This document shows positions 43,553 through 54,714 of a DNA stretch of 64,000 bases, in pieces. The stretch is from Bathynomus jamesi. Its lineage: Eukaryota; Arthropoda; Malacostraca; Isopoda; Cirolanidae. Where the stretch lies: the NCBI GenBank assembly GCA_023014485.1, contig JAJOZX010001566.1:799089-863088 (forward strand), written 5' to 3'. Positions within the stretch are counted from its first letter, which is position 1. Each line of letters begins with the position of its first letter. The notes beneath the pieces are model-generated. The model saw only the letters and a program-made list of their open reading frames with translations, was not told where the DNA came from and did no database searches. The translations under genes and the position numbers were made by a program.

Positions 43553-44477
43553 GGGAATGAACTCAGAATGGTCCCCTGAGTTTTTTATGATACACACAGA
43601 CAGTGCATGGAACAAGGAACTCTTCTGGGATAATTAAATCCACTATAGTCCGAATAAGTAATGGTAAATGACAAATACCATAGTTTTTCTTTTTCATGAT
43701 GCTATCCCGACGTGGGCAACGGGTCACTCGCAAAGAGGTCCCATAAATATAGCTTCCCTCACCAGCTATCTGCAAAGCAGACAGGATCCAACTGAAGTCA
43801 CGCGCTGTGACGCAGACGGTTTCTTTGATTTCACTTGGGAAACACAATGCTCTCAGGTGATGTCAACCGCTTGCGTGATAGCGTAGCCAGGTTCCGTTTC
43901 TTTGACTATATAAGAAGGGGATCAGCGCCCTTACAGCAGATCCCTGAAGGAGGGTCTCCGGGCCGAAGGGTTTCGGTCCGTTAACGGGAATTGCTTTTGA
44001 GAATTGGAAGATTGGATATCAGTTTGAAGTCTGACCGTTTAGAGAGAAAGATCGGTAGCTTGGAATTAATTCATATAAGTCTGGGGACTCAGAACGGACT
44101 CGAGGGCGTCCTAGAAGGGGTTCGATTTATTTCATATCTTACAATGAAGATAAAGTAACATTTTATCATTATGAAACTTGTATTATTTTTATTGTTATTA
44201 TTACCTCCCTGTTCTATATAAAAGAAACATTTGATTCATGCTAATCCATTCTATTTATCTCGCCTATATTCAAATTAAAGATCATGTAAGCCATTGTGTT
44301 TATTTTCTACTCTTTGGACTTTGATAACTGGGATAAAAGAAAAACACGGGCCCACACAGTACTCCTCGATTGTGGGAATACGAAGAGTAAACTATTTCTG
44401 CATCCAGGAGTGCTAAAGTAATAACCCTCACTCTAGCAACATTCTGACCTTGCTCGAACTCGGAGGGAGCAGGTTAT

Positions 44478-44478
<1 letters not shown>
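43553..44478 (+). repeat. LTR-like repeat (possible solo LTR)
   Basis: Begins TGGGAATGAACTCAG and ends GGTTATTACA (TG...CA), about 925 bp, in TA-rich flanks. It contains a TATA-like GACTATATAAGAAGGGG near 43903, which could be a promoter. The first 230 bp are shared with the foldback at 18863-19225. No TSD, primer-binding site or pol gene seen, so the LTR call is tentative. Confidence 0.3.
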
Positions 44479-44532
<54 letters not shown>

Positions 44533-44541
44533 TGCAAACCC
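44479..44541. repeat. (TA)n microsatellite
   Basis: Direct sequence. Confidence 0.9.
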
Positions 44542-44673
44542 ACAAACAGGCATTCTAGTATACATCACCACTTGAAAGAGCGCCATATGCAGATTTATAT
44601 AAGAGCGTATAATTCCGACTTCAAAATAATTTTTTTTCATTCACTTACAAATGTAATTTTCGCTGGATGATGC
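44542..44673 (+). repeat. Direct repeat, copy 2 of 2
   Basis: See 41760-41893. Followed by CATTCATTTCACGTGTTTAA (44691-44710), which recurs at 58910-58929. Confidence 0.85.
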
Positions 44674-45844
44674 TGGATGCTGGATGATGCAGCATTCATT
44701 CATTTCACGTGTTTAATTGTGAAATTCATTCCATATGTATATATGTAAAAATGAACAATGAATAGTTCCTATATAATGAAATATTCATTTTTACATAAGA
44801 ACCAAAATCGCCTAACGCGAGTTTGGATAAAAATTTTATTTGTTGCTTTCTATTTTGCAGTTTCACAACCATGCGACCTACCATTTCTATGGTTAAGTCG
44901 AATCCATGTTTGTGTCATTGAAGGTTCGTTGTGAGAAACGAATGTCCCTTAATTTCATTCCCTTAAAGTACAAACAAGACAATTGACGGTTTAGATCGTT
45001 TAACATTTCCATCACAATATTACCCATATCTCCATTTTCCATTTATTATAGAATTTATTTTAATTAATTACTGATGTCTTGCATCTAACCCTCAGCCCTA
45101 AATTTTATTAGATTATGCATGCACATTGAATGTGGTATGATTTGAACCCTTGTTTGTACTTCTTTATTCACTTACTTAATTATTCCTCAAATGTACCCAA
45201 TTTCTTAATATTTGCCATATATTTAATTAATAGTTTCTCTCTCTTTGTCTCTAATTCGTTTCTTCTAATTTCTCCCAATAATTACTTGTACTGTACGTAC
45301 GAATTAAATAACTATGGCGTATTAATTATGAATTGACGTATGGCATAATTTGAATAACTATGACGTCATAAAGTAGCTTAATTCCCTTCACATTTTCCCG
45401 TCATTAATTTCCCTTCATCATATCTCTAGCATACAATGTATGGTAAATTCTTTAACATAATAATAAAAACTTTACACTCTATACCTCATTATTTATATGT
45501 TGTTCATTCATACATCCATATCTTATCTTGACCGTCATCTTTTATTAATTTTATTAATTATTCAGTCAGCTACCTATTGTCAACCTATTGTGTGACTACC
45601 AGTATGTGTACAAAACTTTATGTATTCGTACATGTTGGCAAATGATCATGATCACGTACGTAGTTACCTTACATGTAAGTACGTTCACATGTATTCTTTT
45701 TTCTTTTCTTTAAAATAATTAATTTCTCGCAATACTCATAAATGCTTATGCAAGTGGTCGAATTCCGCTAACCACAGCGGAAGCGAGCGCTTCTGAGGTG
45801 AAAATCTCCTCTCGCTTGCCTTCATAAAACATTATTGTGTGTGT

Positions 45845-45894
<50 letters not shown>

Positions 45895-47091
45895 CATAAC
45901 TTTGTTATACTTCTAACATAACTTTGTCATACTCCTAACATCCTAATTGTCTATAAATATGAAACACTGTAAAAAAACTATAGTTAACTGTTTAATTGTA
46001 ATTAACTGTAATATTTTAATATAATGTAATTGATGTACTTTAATGAAACTATAATTAACGATAATAAATTAATATAATGTAATTAATGTACTTTAATGAA
46101 ACTGTAATTAACAATAATAAGCGAATGTGAATTAATTGGTAATTATAATCATAATTGTAATAAACCAAAATTACAACGTACTCAGTGATGTACTTGGGAT
46201 TGTACTCAATGTACGACCCGACATTATGTCGCCATTTAGGAATGTATACTCGGTGATATTGTTATTATTTTTTTTATTATTATTATTTTTTCGTTGGGAT
46301 AAATTTTGATGTGCTTCTACTTTGCCAAATAATTGGTGACTTGTTCTTTTTTAAAATTTCTTAATAATTTTTAGATTTAGCTTAATAATGAATCCTGAGT
46401 AACTTTTTGCAATGTTCATATTTTGTATACGTTCTCTCTTCGTTATAAAAGACGAAGTCATGTCTTGCCTAAGCATTTAATTGTAAATCTTAAACCTTTA
46501 ATTTTTGCTCATATGCATATTTTAGTGTAAAGATGCATAGTTTAATTTCCACTTCTAATTAACTTGGCAGACCAGGAAAACATCAGATCTGAACATACGC
46601 TGTTTAAGATAAAAATATGGCTTCCTCTTCCTATATCCTGTTTATCTGTTTAAACATTGTCACAGCAAAAAGTTTACTTTATTTTTAACTATTGTGCAAA
46701 AATAATACAGCCTTTTCAACATTTAATAATAATGATGTTAGCAGAATAGGGGTATATAAACCCCCATAATTTCTTCCATGTTCATTCTGATTTAGATTAC
46801 GAGGCTGAGCATTACCTGTAACATTTTAGCAGTAAATTACAGTAAGAAAAAGTCTTTATCTGCTTCTCCTTCGAGCCGTGCTCTCTTCAGAGAACTTAGT
46901 CATTAAAATCTCCCGATACGTTACAAGAAGAATAGGGGGGAACCCTCAGAGAATTTAATAAGCCTCTCAGAATCCTCCGAGCCACTATAGAAGAACTCGG
47001 AGAATAGTATAGAAGAAACTTCTGCAAGTAACAAATCCGTTGCTGCCTCCTAACCAGAACCCCCGTCGACTTCGAACCAACCCATGGATTG
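44674..47091. other. No gene seen; AT-rich with a short tandem duplication
   Basis: (TA)n at about 45850-45892. A unit of about 60 bp (TAATATAATGTAATTGATGTA then CTTTAATGAAAC) is tandemly duplicated at 46016-46125. The predicted frames are short and low-complexity. Confidence 0.5.
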
Positions 47092-47183
47092 TTTACAATC
47101 AATTTTATAGATAATGCCTGAATGATATATAGGTCACAAAAAATATATAAAAATAAATTGAAAAATAAAAATTGTAAGAGGAG

Positions 47184-47792
47184 CAAAGCTGGGCACTTGC
47201 GGTATTTTTTGCGGTACTGCGGTACTGCGGTACTACCGCACTACCAAACCGGTACCGCATAACGCAGTACCGCAAAGGATCGCTGAAAGTACAGCAGTAC
47301 CGCTACCGCATTCAAATTTCCCGCGGTACTTTCCGCGGTACCGACAAACACGACTTTTCAAAAAATTAACACTTTTTTTGAAGTAAACCTTATTACAGGA
47401 GTACAGTAAGACGAATGCTGCGTGTGTTGCATCAGCCTAACTCTAGACACGTTAAGTTTTCGTTCAGAACATGTTACGTTGCCATCCTATCACAACGCCT
47501 CAGTGCAGTGCTTGCTTTTGAGCCGGTTGCACGTGTGTTACATTTCTGACAAAGATCGATTTTTAGCCATTATGGCAGAAAGTTCAGGTGCGAAATCGCC
47601 GATATGCAATTTCTGAAAATATGTGCTATTACTTGTGTTGTTCTTGTGTGCAGTACCGCAGTACCGCAGTACCGCGGAACGCACCAGGGGGACCTGAAAA
47701 AGTACCGCAGTACCGCGTAACGCACTGGGCATGCTGAGGTACCGCAGTACCGCGTAACGCACCCCCAAATTTTGGTACCGCGCCCACCACTG
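47184..47792. mobile_element. hAT-type MITE with GCGGTACC words
   Basis: Ends CAAAGCTGGGCA and (reverse complement) CAGTGGTGGGCG; perfect 8-bp TSD AAGAGGAG at 47176-47183 and 47793-47800. Left and right thirds consist of GCGGTACTGCGGTACC-type iterations in both orientations. The centre keeps a possible relic start MAESSGAKSPICNF (47572-47616). Confidence 0.9.
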
Positions 47793-47800
47793 AAGAGGAG

Positions 47801-49130
47801 CATACAAATTTATAAGAGAAAACTACCAAAGTTTTAGCACTCTACCCTTCTTGTCTAAATCCGTTCTGAACGAATTCAAAACAACAGGATCAAGTTGAAA
47901 AAGACCTTGGCTCATGTTAAAGTTATTTGTAAGTTGGATAATAGCAGACTCAAGAATATTTCTATTAACAATGTTGCTAGAGTGAAACAAAACTGAAGCA
48001 TTATTTCAATCAATACAGTGGGATAACTCTGACAAATGGACAAAAAGGGCACTGGACGACTGTCCCGTTCTAACGGAATATTGATGCTGTTTTACACGCG
48101 TGTGCAAATCCTTTCCTGTCTGACCAATGTAAAAGGAATCACATTGTTTACGACCAATTTTATAGATAATGTCTGAATTAATTATTGGTAGGGCTATTTT
48201 TACTATGATATTTTTCACAATATTGTTATATGAAAATACTACATTAATATCCAAAAGTTTAAGTACATTAGCAATGCCTAAAAAGCCTGGGAAAAATGGA
48301 AGTACTTAAATATTCTTTGACAAAGTGCGAGTGTTATTATTCACACGATAGAAGGCTCGTTTTGCCTTGTTAAGACAAGATTCCATAAACACAGGTGGGT
48401 AGCACAGATCACTTCCAATACCGTTCATTTTTTCAAATTCGGCATCGATGTATTCCGGACTGGCGATCCTAAGAGCGCGGAAAAATAATGAAGAAAATAT
48501 AGCCTTCTTAATGGGGGTGTCATGTCCAGAGTAAAAGTGTAAAGTGTAGTAGGACAAATTGTTTGTTTTTTCCGATAGATACTAAACTTAAAACTGGGCT
48601 TTCCCTATGTACACGCACATCCAAAAACGGGATTGAGTTGTCTTGTTCCACTTCTAAAGTAAACTTAATGGGGGGGACTTGATCATTTAACTGAAGGAGG
48701 AAGTCATCCAGGTCACGATTCATGGGCCAGATACACAAAATATCGTTGACGTACCGCAACCATGGGATGCCAACCCCGAGGATTCTCGGAATGTAAGTAA
48801 TTTCGAAAAACTCCATATAAATATTGGAGAGGAGGGGCGACAAGGGGTTGCCCATGGCTATCTCAAAAACCTGTTGCTAATACTCGCTATTGAAAGTGAA
48901 TTTACAGTCTTTGATGCAAAGCTTAATAAGTTCCAAAACGATGTGTGCAGGTAGTGGCAGGTCGTACTTATGTAATTCTCGGGAGAGAAAGTCAAGCATA
49001 TCATCAATCGGCACTTTTGTAAACAATGAACAAACGTCAAAACTAATCAATCTAACGTTGGTTTCAGTGCGTACATTATTCAATTTTTCAGTAAGATTCA
49101 TGGAATTTTTACATGTGAATCAGAGATAGT
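47801..49130 (-). pseudogene. PLE RT and GIY-YIG endonuclease, catalytically mutated copy
   Basis: SFDVCSLFTKVPIDDML, MGNPLSPLLSNIYMEFFE, then WLRYVNDILCIWP: the catalytic YVDD has become YVND. Next SIPFLDVRVHRES, HFYSGHDTPI, and the endonuclease IIYKIGRKQC, FYIGQTGKDLHTRVKQH; a Cys of the KxxCKQC stretch is Arg here. Frames change at about 48855 and 48550, and stops occur near 48306. Dead as an RT. Confidence 0.85.
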
Positions 49131-49155
49131 TCCGAGAATGGGGGACAAGACTTTG

Positions 49156-51125
49156 ACAAGCCATTGCGTCATTTATGTCACACCGTGTTTGCCTCACGTG
49201 CTTTACAAAATAAAATACTGTAGTGCCCAAATACTGTGTATAAAAAATGTACACTCCAAACCTCTTAAATTTAGAACTTATAACTTCTTTTTCAGGATGC
49301 ATTTTGGGGCAAGTGTTTTCCTTCGTTTAGGTATCACAGCTGTTTGTCAGATGATATAATTATTTCTGTCTGTCTGTTTGTCTGTCCCACCCTAAAACAC
49401 GGAACGGCTTTTCGGAAAGAAAAAATTAAGTAAAATGTGCTTAACATTAATCGAAACCTACGGAAAAATTATCTTTTTTTCAACTAGACAAAAAATTTAA
49501 ATTTTAAAAGTCTATATACAATATACGTATGCTGTTTGTCTGTCTGTCTGTTTCACCCAAAAACACGGAAACGGCTCCTCGAAAAAAAATTATGCAGTAA
49601 AAGTGGCTTAAAATTAATCAAAACCTACAGAAAATTATAATCTATCTATATACGAGTATACAAAGCTGAAATCGGATAATGTTTGTTTATCTGTGGATGT
49701 GCTCATTCCTGGAAATATTATTTAAAAAAATAAAATTGCTCCTGTTGATTGTTTAAGCGTAATATTTTTACCACAGGTTTCTGCTATAGTTCTGAGACAT
49801 AGTTTCTTTAGGTCGAAGAAATGGTCTTCAAAACTTTCTTAAATGATTTGAGATAAGAGAAGATAATATTTCTATGTAGAGAAGATAATGTATTTCTATG
49901 TAAAGTATAATTTAACGTACTAACTTAATGTAATTTCGTAATTATCATGTAATGGATAATAATCTGCAATTGTGTTTTAAAATTCTTGAGATACACTAAC
50001 ATGCGACATGGCGTATCCGATGGTTAGAGTAGAAGATTGGTCGATGGTCCTGTGGCCTCGCAGAAAGTAGAGTTTTTCTCTTCGGTCCTGCGAGATGTTG
50101 GCAGGTCCATCGTCGACATATGTTGTCACTTTTTTAAGGGGACTGCTGACCTCCTTGTGGGGTCAATGAAATACTGACAAGAGTTTCTTCATAAATGTTA
50201 GAGTGCACAAAAGGCTTCAAAATTTATGCCATGAATATTACATTCGATGTGAAGAGAGACTGGAAGCGTCTGTCTTTATCCTTTCGAATTCGGCGAAAAT
50301 TGAAAGTTACCTTTTAAATTTGAGATGATAAATGGAGATAAATTTTTACACTGATTGAAACTTATTAATCCTTTCAATCTCAGGGGTTTCCTCTTGGAGT
50401 GAATAAAATCATCAGGCATTAGCTAGAATAAAGTAGTAAAGAAATCGCGCTTGGCCTTAGAAGATTAAAGAGAGACGAAGCTTTCAACTTCATCACAATT
50501 CAACTTCCACCGTTTGAACAAGTTGATTTTCAGCGACAAATTTCAGACGAAATTCATCGCTGAAAATCTGTCTGTTATTATGATAACCGTCATTTTCACG
50601 GAACAGATTTACACGTCGAATGCAGGCTTGCAGCCCATCCGTGAGCTATCCAAAGTAGGGAGAGAGAATGCTGCCAGTTGCTTATTCCGTTTAACGTTCT
50701 TCGTCCACCAGAGGGCACTGAAGCTGGTGGTAATGCCACCAACCCGGAAAATTAAATCCCCTTTAAAAGGAGAACTGGGTTGAGCCAAATACATTACGTG
50801 CAGCGAGCTCGTCACTGCACCCTCTCCCAATTTCTCAGACTGGCTTGGGACTACTTGACTAGATTAGAAATATTGATGAGCCGCTGCTCATAATATTTTG
50901 CATCTATGTTAGCCTCCAAATATTGGCTCCAACTTTTCCTGGTTGGTGGCAATACTGTTCGTCTGATAAACTCCACCACTAAAAAGAAAAAACATTAAAC
51001 AACCAACCAACTAATCCTTGACAAATGTATGAATAATCAAAATGTTTATTTAAATTCATGTACGATTTTCCTGTTTCGTTTGCTTTCAGATTCAAAACGC
51101 AGATATAGGAAACGAATCCTCTATA
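49156..51125. other. No gene seen; diverged tandem repeat
   Basis: Two related units at about 49366-49500 and 49545-49680 share CTGTCTGTCTGTTT, AAAACACGGAA-CGGCT and AAAACCTACAGAAAATTAT words. A small hairpin with arms GATTTTCAGCGA lies at about 50524-50568. Frames here are short and unrecognised. Confidence 0.5.
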
Positions 51126-51386
51126 CAGGGTGTCCCAGAATTAACTATCTATTTCAATGAAATCGGAAAAATTTTTAAAAACACACTTTTATTTATGTTT
51201 ATCATGTTTAATATGTGTTAAAAATGTATAAATTTCTAAATTTTTTTCATAATTTTATTTTCATAATTTTTTCATTATCTGGTCCAATGAAAAACCGTCT
51301 GAAGTCATAGAATGGCAAAGAGACTCTCCAAAAGTTAAAGTGTGGCTTGGAATGACCAAATCCAAAATTTATGGCCCATTCTTCTT

Positions 51387-51690
51387 TGCGGAATCAACTG
51401 TAACAGGTACCGTCTACCAGTGATGTAGGTCTCGAGATCGGTCTCGGTCTCGGCAAATGTTATCTCCCGCACTGCCAACTGGATGCGTTCTTTAAGTTCA
51501 GCTAAACTATTGATCTTTTGGCGATAAACCTTTGTTTTTATGAAACCCATGCAAAGAAATCCAGGGGTGTCAAATCTGGAGAACGCGAAGGCCAAGGTCG
51601 AGGTCCTCCACGTCCAATCCACCGATTTGCGGAATCAACTGTAACAGGTACCGTCTACCAGTGATGTAGGTCTCGAGATCGGTCTCGGTC
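51387..51690. repeat. Inverted-insertion/duplication scar at the mariner-hAT junction
   Basis: The junction sequence TTTGCGGAATCAACTGTAAC plus TSD plus the first 35 or so bases of the hAT occurs twice (51387-51450 and 51626-51690). Between the copies, 51454-51627 is the reverse complement of about 53699-53869, i.e. transposase C-terminal coding from 2 kb downstream. The minus ORF 51335-51622 is a product of this. Confidence 0.85.
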
Positions 51691-52486
51691 TCGAGACCGA
51701 TCTCGAGACCCAATTTGCAGATCTCGATCTCGATCTCGGTCTCCGCTATTTAGATCTCGGTCTCGATCTCGGTCTCGACAGACGCGGTCTCGGTTTTTCT
51801 CCCCGAGACCTTTCGAGACCTCTCGAGATCATAATGAAAAATACATGTTATTGGCATACTCATGATGGTGGCTTGGTTGAACAGACACAATTCAGAATGT
51901 TTATGAAAGTTTGTAAAAGTAAGGGACTCTAGGTATTCACTAATCAGTCACCCTGTTTTGAGTTGCCACGTTTGTCTTGCGGAGGGGTGTGGGTCTGGAT
52001 TTTTTTAGGTTAGCGCTACAAAAAAAATTTGCCTCCCCCGCCCCCGTCAGATTAATTTTATTGAAAATGGAAACACTAAATAGAGAATTATATATATTAT
52101 ATATATAAGTATTATTATAAGGCCACTTAGTATTGCCAAACGGCATGTCAACCTCTGTGGCGTGATAAACACGATTATCCTCCCATCCAATATGTATTTG
52201 AAAAAATAAAATGCTTCACACAAAACTAATGCAAGAAATACAGCATAAAGAAAACAGTACCGATAAATTCAATAAAGCATAGAATAACTCGACAACCCTT
52301 CACATCACTTATATTTACAATGTAACGATTCGTAGAACAAATCGCAATTGCCAATTGTAAATGTTAAAAAATGACGTCATCAATGATGTCACGGCGGAAC
52401 TTTTATCACGCCCACCTCCCCTTAAGCGCTCATTCTCACAGCAGCGATGACGAAAAAAACAGAGTCAAACCAAAGTTCCGAGACTA

Positions 52487-53121
52487 ATGGCAAAATATCA
52501 AAGCTATCGGTCCAAGCAGAAGAACGTTGAAACTGGGAAGATTTTGAACCGCAGGGAACAGTTGCAGCGGTACCTCTTAGAGATCGATGAATCTCATATT
52601 TTAGACAACTGCTCTCGAATAAAGTTTTGGCACCAGAAAAGGGATAAATTCCCATCACTGGCCAATATTGCCATGCATGGCCGTAACTACCTATGAGGTC
52701 ACCGAGGTCCGGACCTCGGTAATTATTTCCTAAAAAAAAAAAAAGAGACTGAACCGTGGAATATTGCTGCAGCTTTAATAAAAGTTTTTTGCTAACAGGT
52801 CCCTTTGTACAGTATTTAATTATAGACAAGGGTTTTGTGTTTAGTGTATAGCTTGGGTTGTGTTTGTAGATGTCATTTTGGTCTGAATTTTGCTCGTCCC
52901 GCCGCGCTCGAAAAAAATCTGGACCTCACTAATTTCTAAACCCTAGTTACGGCCCTGTTGCCATGACTGTTTTAACAGTGCCTGCCTCTAGTGCTCCAAT
53001 TGAGCGTGTATTTAGCCATGGAGGCATAATAATGAGGCCCCACAGAAGTCGACCTTCAGCAGATCTTCTGAGCATGCTGATGTTCCTTAAGTGTAATGAG
53101 CACCTATCATGCTTTAAATAA
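52487..53121 (+). pseudogene. hAT transposase C-terminal remnant, split by a MITE
   Basis: Left part reads LNRREQLQRYLLEIDES, IKFWHQKRDKFPSLANIAM. After the insert the same frame continues TVLTVPASSAPIERVFSHGG, IIMRPHRSRPSADLLSML and FLKCNEHL, ending at a stop at 53119-53121. This is the hAT dimerisation domain; the Glu-Arg of APIERVFS is the conserved E-R motif. The N-terminal catalytic domain is not preserved. Confidence 0.9.
52676..52957. mobile_element. 282-bp hAT MITE nested in the hAT transposase
   Basis: Ends CATGGCCGTAACTA and (reverse complement) CAGGGCCGTAACTA; perfect 8-bp TSD TTGCCATG at 52668-52675 and 52958-52965. A perfect 20-bp palindrome ACCGAGGTCCGGACCTCGGT lies at 52701-52720. 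Removing the insert and one TSD restores the host frame. Confidence 0.95.
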
Positions 53122-53200
53122 ATGCACAAGTCAAACTGGGTAGTGGGTACGTTCATTAAACCTTCTGTAACAGATATAAAAGAAGTAAATAAATAAAAAG

Positions 53201-53266
<66 letters not shown>

Positions 53267-53563
53267 TTTGTTAATTTATAGGCTACACCTTTTGCATTCA
53301 ACACACTACATCTGAGAAAGTAGTTATTAGTTTATTAATATACTTAACAGTCTAATTTCCATAGTAGTGTAAAACAAATTGAAAAGGCATGAGCTTGGTC
53401 TCGATCTCGATCTCGGTCTCGAATTTTAAGGGTCTCGATCTCGGAAGGTAGATCTCGATCTCGAACCTTTGATCTCGGTCTCGATCTTGGTCTCACAGGA
53501 TCAGGTCTCGGTCTCGGTCTCAGTCTCGGACTTGGTGGTCTCGACTACATCACTGCCGTCTAC

Positions 53564-53962
53564 CTTGATATGCTTCAGCAGTTTCTCGAACCACAGCTTC
53601 TTGATGATGGCATTCTTGATAATGTTGTGTTTCAACAAGATGGAGCACCATGTCATTATGCTCTAATTGTTCGAGAATACCTCAACAGACGCCTTCCGAA
53701 TCGGTGGATTGGACGTGGAGGACCTCGACCTTGGCCTTCGCGTTCTCCAGATTTGACACCCCTGGATTTCTTTGCATGGGGTTTCATAAAAACAAAGGTT
53801 TATCGCCAAAAGATCAATAGTTTAGCTGAACTTAAAGAACGCATCCAGTTGGCAGTGCGGGAGATAACACCTGAAATGCTTCAAAATGTGTTTCGCAGCG
53901 CTGAGGATAGATTTGAAATTTGCAGAGATACAGACGGTGCACATGTTGAAACTTCTCAATAA
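53564..53962 (+). pseudogene. mariner transposase C-terminal catalytic part
   Basis: VYLDMLQQFLEPQLLDDG, NVVFQQDGAPCHYALIV (second Asp), RWIGRGG, SPDLTPLDFFAWGFIK (third Asp, 41 residues later), ELKERIQLAVREITPEML and RFEICRDTDGAHVE to a stop at 53960-53962. An open frame of about 130 codons with no damage; the N-terminal part lies across the hAT. Close in type to 18047-18753. Confidence 0.85.
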
Positions 53963-54165
53963 AGTTTTGACTTTTGATTTATAAATCTATTTGTTTTTGT
54001 ATCATAATTTAGTAATAAACACAAAATTATGTCAGTTTTTATTAAATTTGTCCGATTTCATTGAAATAGATAGTTAATTCTGGGACACCCTGTATTAAAA
54101 TCTTATTTATGCAATTTGCTATCGAAAATTTTTCATATATATATACACACACACATACACACACA

Positions 54166-54566
54166 CAGGGTGTCCCATAAGTCTGGAACCATAGGGTAAA
54201 ATAAGTAATTCATGTTTTTCCGTTTATGCAAGTGACCATGATGTCTTTGAGTAAGGAAGAATGCATCCAGGTAATTCTGCTTGTAGGAAATCGGAGTCAG
54301 AGGGAGGTCGCTGAGGAATTTAACAGATTGCATCCGGACCGCGCGCCGATAACACACAGCTGTGTCGGCAAACTTGTAGCAAAGTTCAGGGAAACGGGCT
54401 CCATAGGAGATAAACCATGCAGTGGACATCCGAAGACATCCACCGACGATGACACAGCCGCTACCATCCTCGCTCATTTCACAAACAGTCCCCAAAAGTC
54501 TCTTCGGCGTCTTTATTGCTGTTTTTATCATTTTGCCCTATGGTTCCAGACTTACGGGACACCCTG
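54166..54566 (+). mobile_element. mariner deletion derivative keeping only the DNA-binding domain
   Basis: Ends CAGGGTGTCCCATAAGTCTGG and its inverse, in TA context. ORF from 54226 (or the Met at 54241): MMSLSKEECIQVILLVGN, REVAEEFNRLHP, THSCVGKLVAKFRETGSI, GHPKTST, then LAHFTNSPQKSLRRL, after which it runs into the right TIR. This is a DUF4817-type HTH plus the start of the second HTH; the whole catalytic domain is deleted. Confidence 0.8.
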
Positions 54567-54705
54567 TATATAAAACCTTTGGTTAACCTTTGGTTAGCTT
54601 CCGCCCGAATTGTTCATTCTGACGAAGGTCAAGCTTTTCACTCCACCTTAGACCTACAGTTTAACGTGGAATCCGAACCACGCCCCATCAGCAGCCCAGC
54701 TGATA
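54567..54705 (-). repeat. 3' half of the dimeric tRNA SINE
   Basis: Minus strand: GCTGGGCTGCTGATGGGGCG to CTTCGTCAGAATGAACAATT and GGCGGAAGC, ending AACCAAAGG. It begins inside the second tRNA-like unit, so it is 5'-truncated. Confidence 0.7.
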
Positions 54706-54714
54706 TATGAAAAT

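Larger units (their letters stand above)
47092..49155 (-). mobile_element. Penelope-like element copy 2, truncated and interrupted
   Basis: Minus-strand PLE homologous to 20640-22220. 47092-47133 repeats a piece of the endonuclease region (TTTTATAGATAATGCCTGAA) next to 3' UTR sequence. A hAT MITE splits the 3' UTR at 47184-47792. The 5' end stops at about 49155, inside the RT. No hammerhead end is visible in this copy. Confidence 0.8.
51659..53555 (+). mobile_element. hAT transposon with GGTCTCGAGATC subterminal arrays
   Basis: Ends CAGTGATGTAG and its inverse; perfect 8-bp TSD CCGTCTAC at 51651-51658 and 53556-53563. Both ends are arrays of GGTCTCGATCTC-type words containing the palindrome TCTCGAGA (about 51668-51835 and 53396-53545). 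A transposase remnant lies inside. Internal (TA)n at about 53206-53263. Confidence 0.9.
51126..54092 (+). mobile_element. mariner copy containing a hAT, which contains a second hAT MITE
   Basis: Outer TIRs CAGGGTGTCCCAGAATTAAC and the exact inverse at 54073-54092. Coding on the plus strand starts late: EWQRDSPKVKVWLGM and FFFAESTVTGT, so the HTH and first catalytic Asp are missing. The frame is cut by the hAT at 51659 and resumes at 53564. Confidence 0.85.

Noticed and set aside
49989..50090. Possible tRNA-like SINE head (GATGGTTAGAGTAGAAG)
   Set aside because: No convincing B box at tRNA spacing and no fold that I could pair.
50514..50783. ORF of 89 codons as a host gene
   Set aside because: No recognised motif, no neighbours and a short length expected by chance in this composition.
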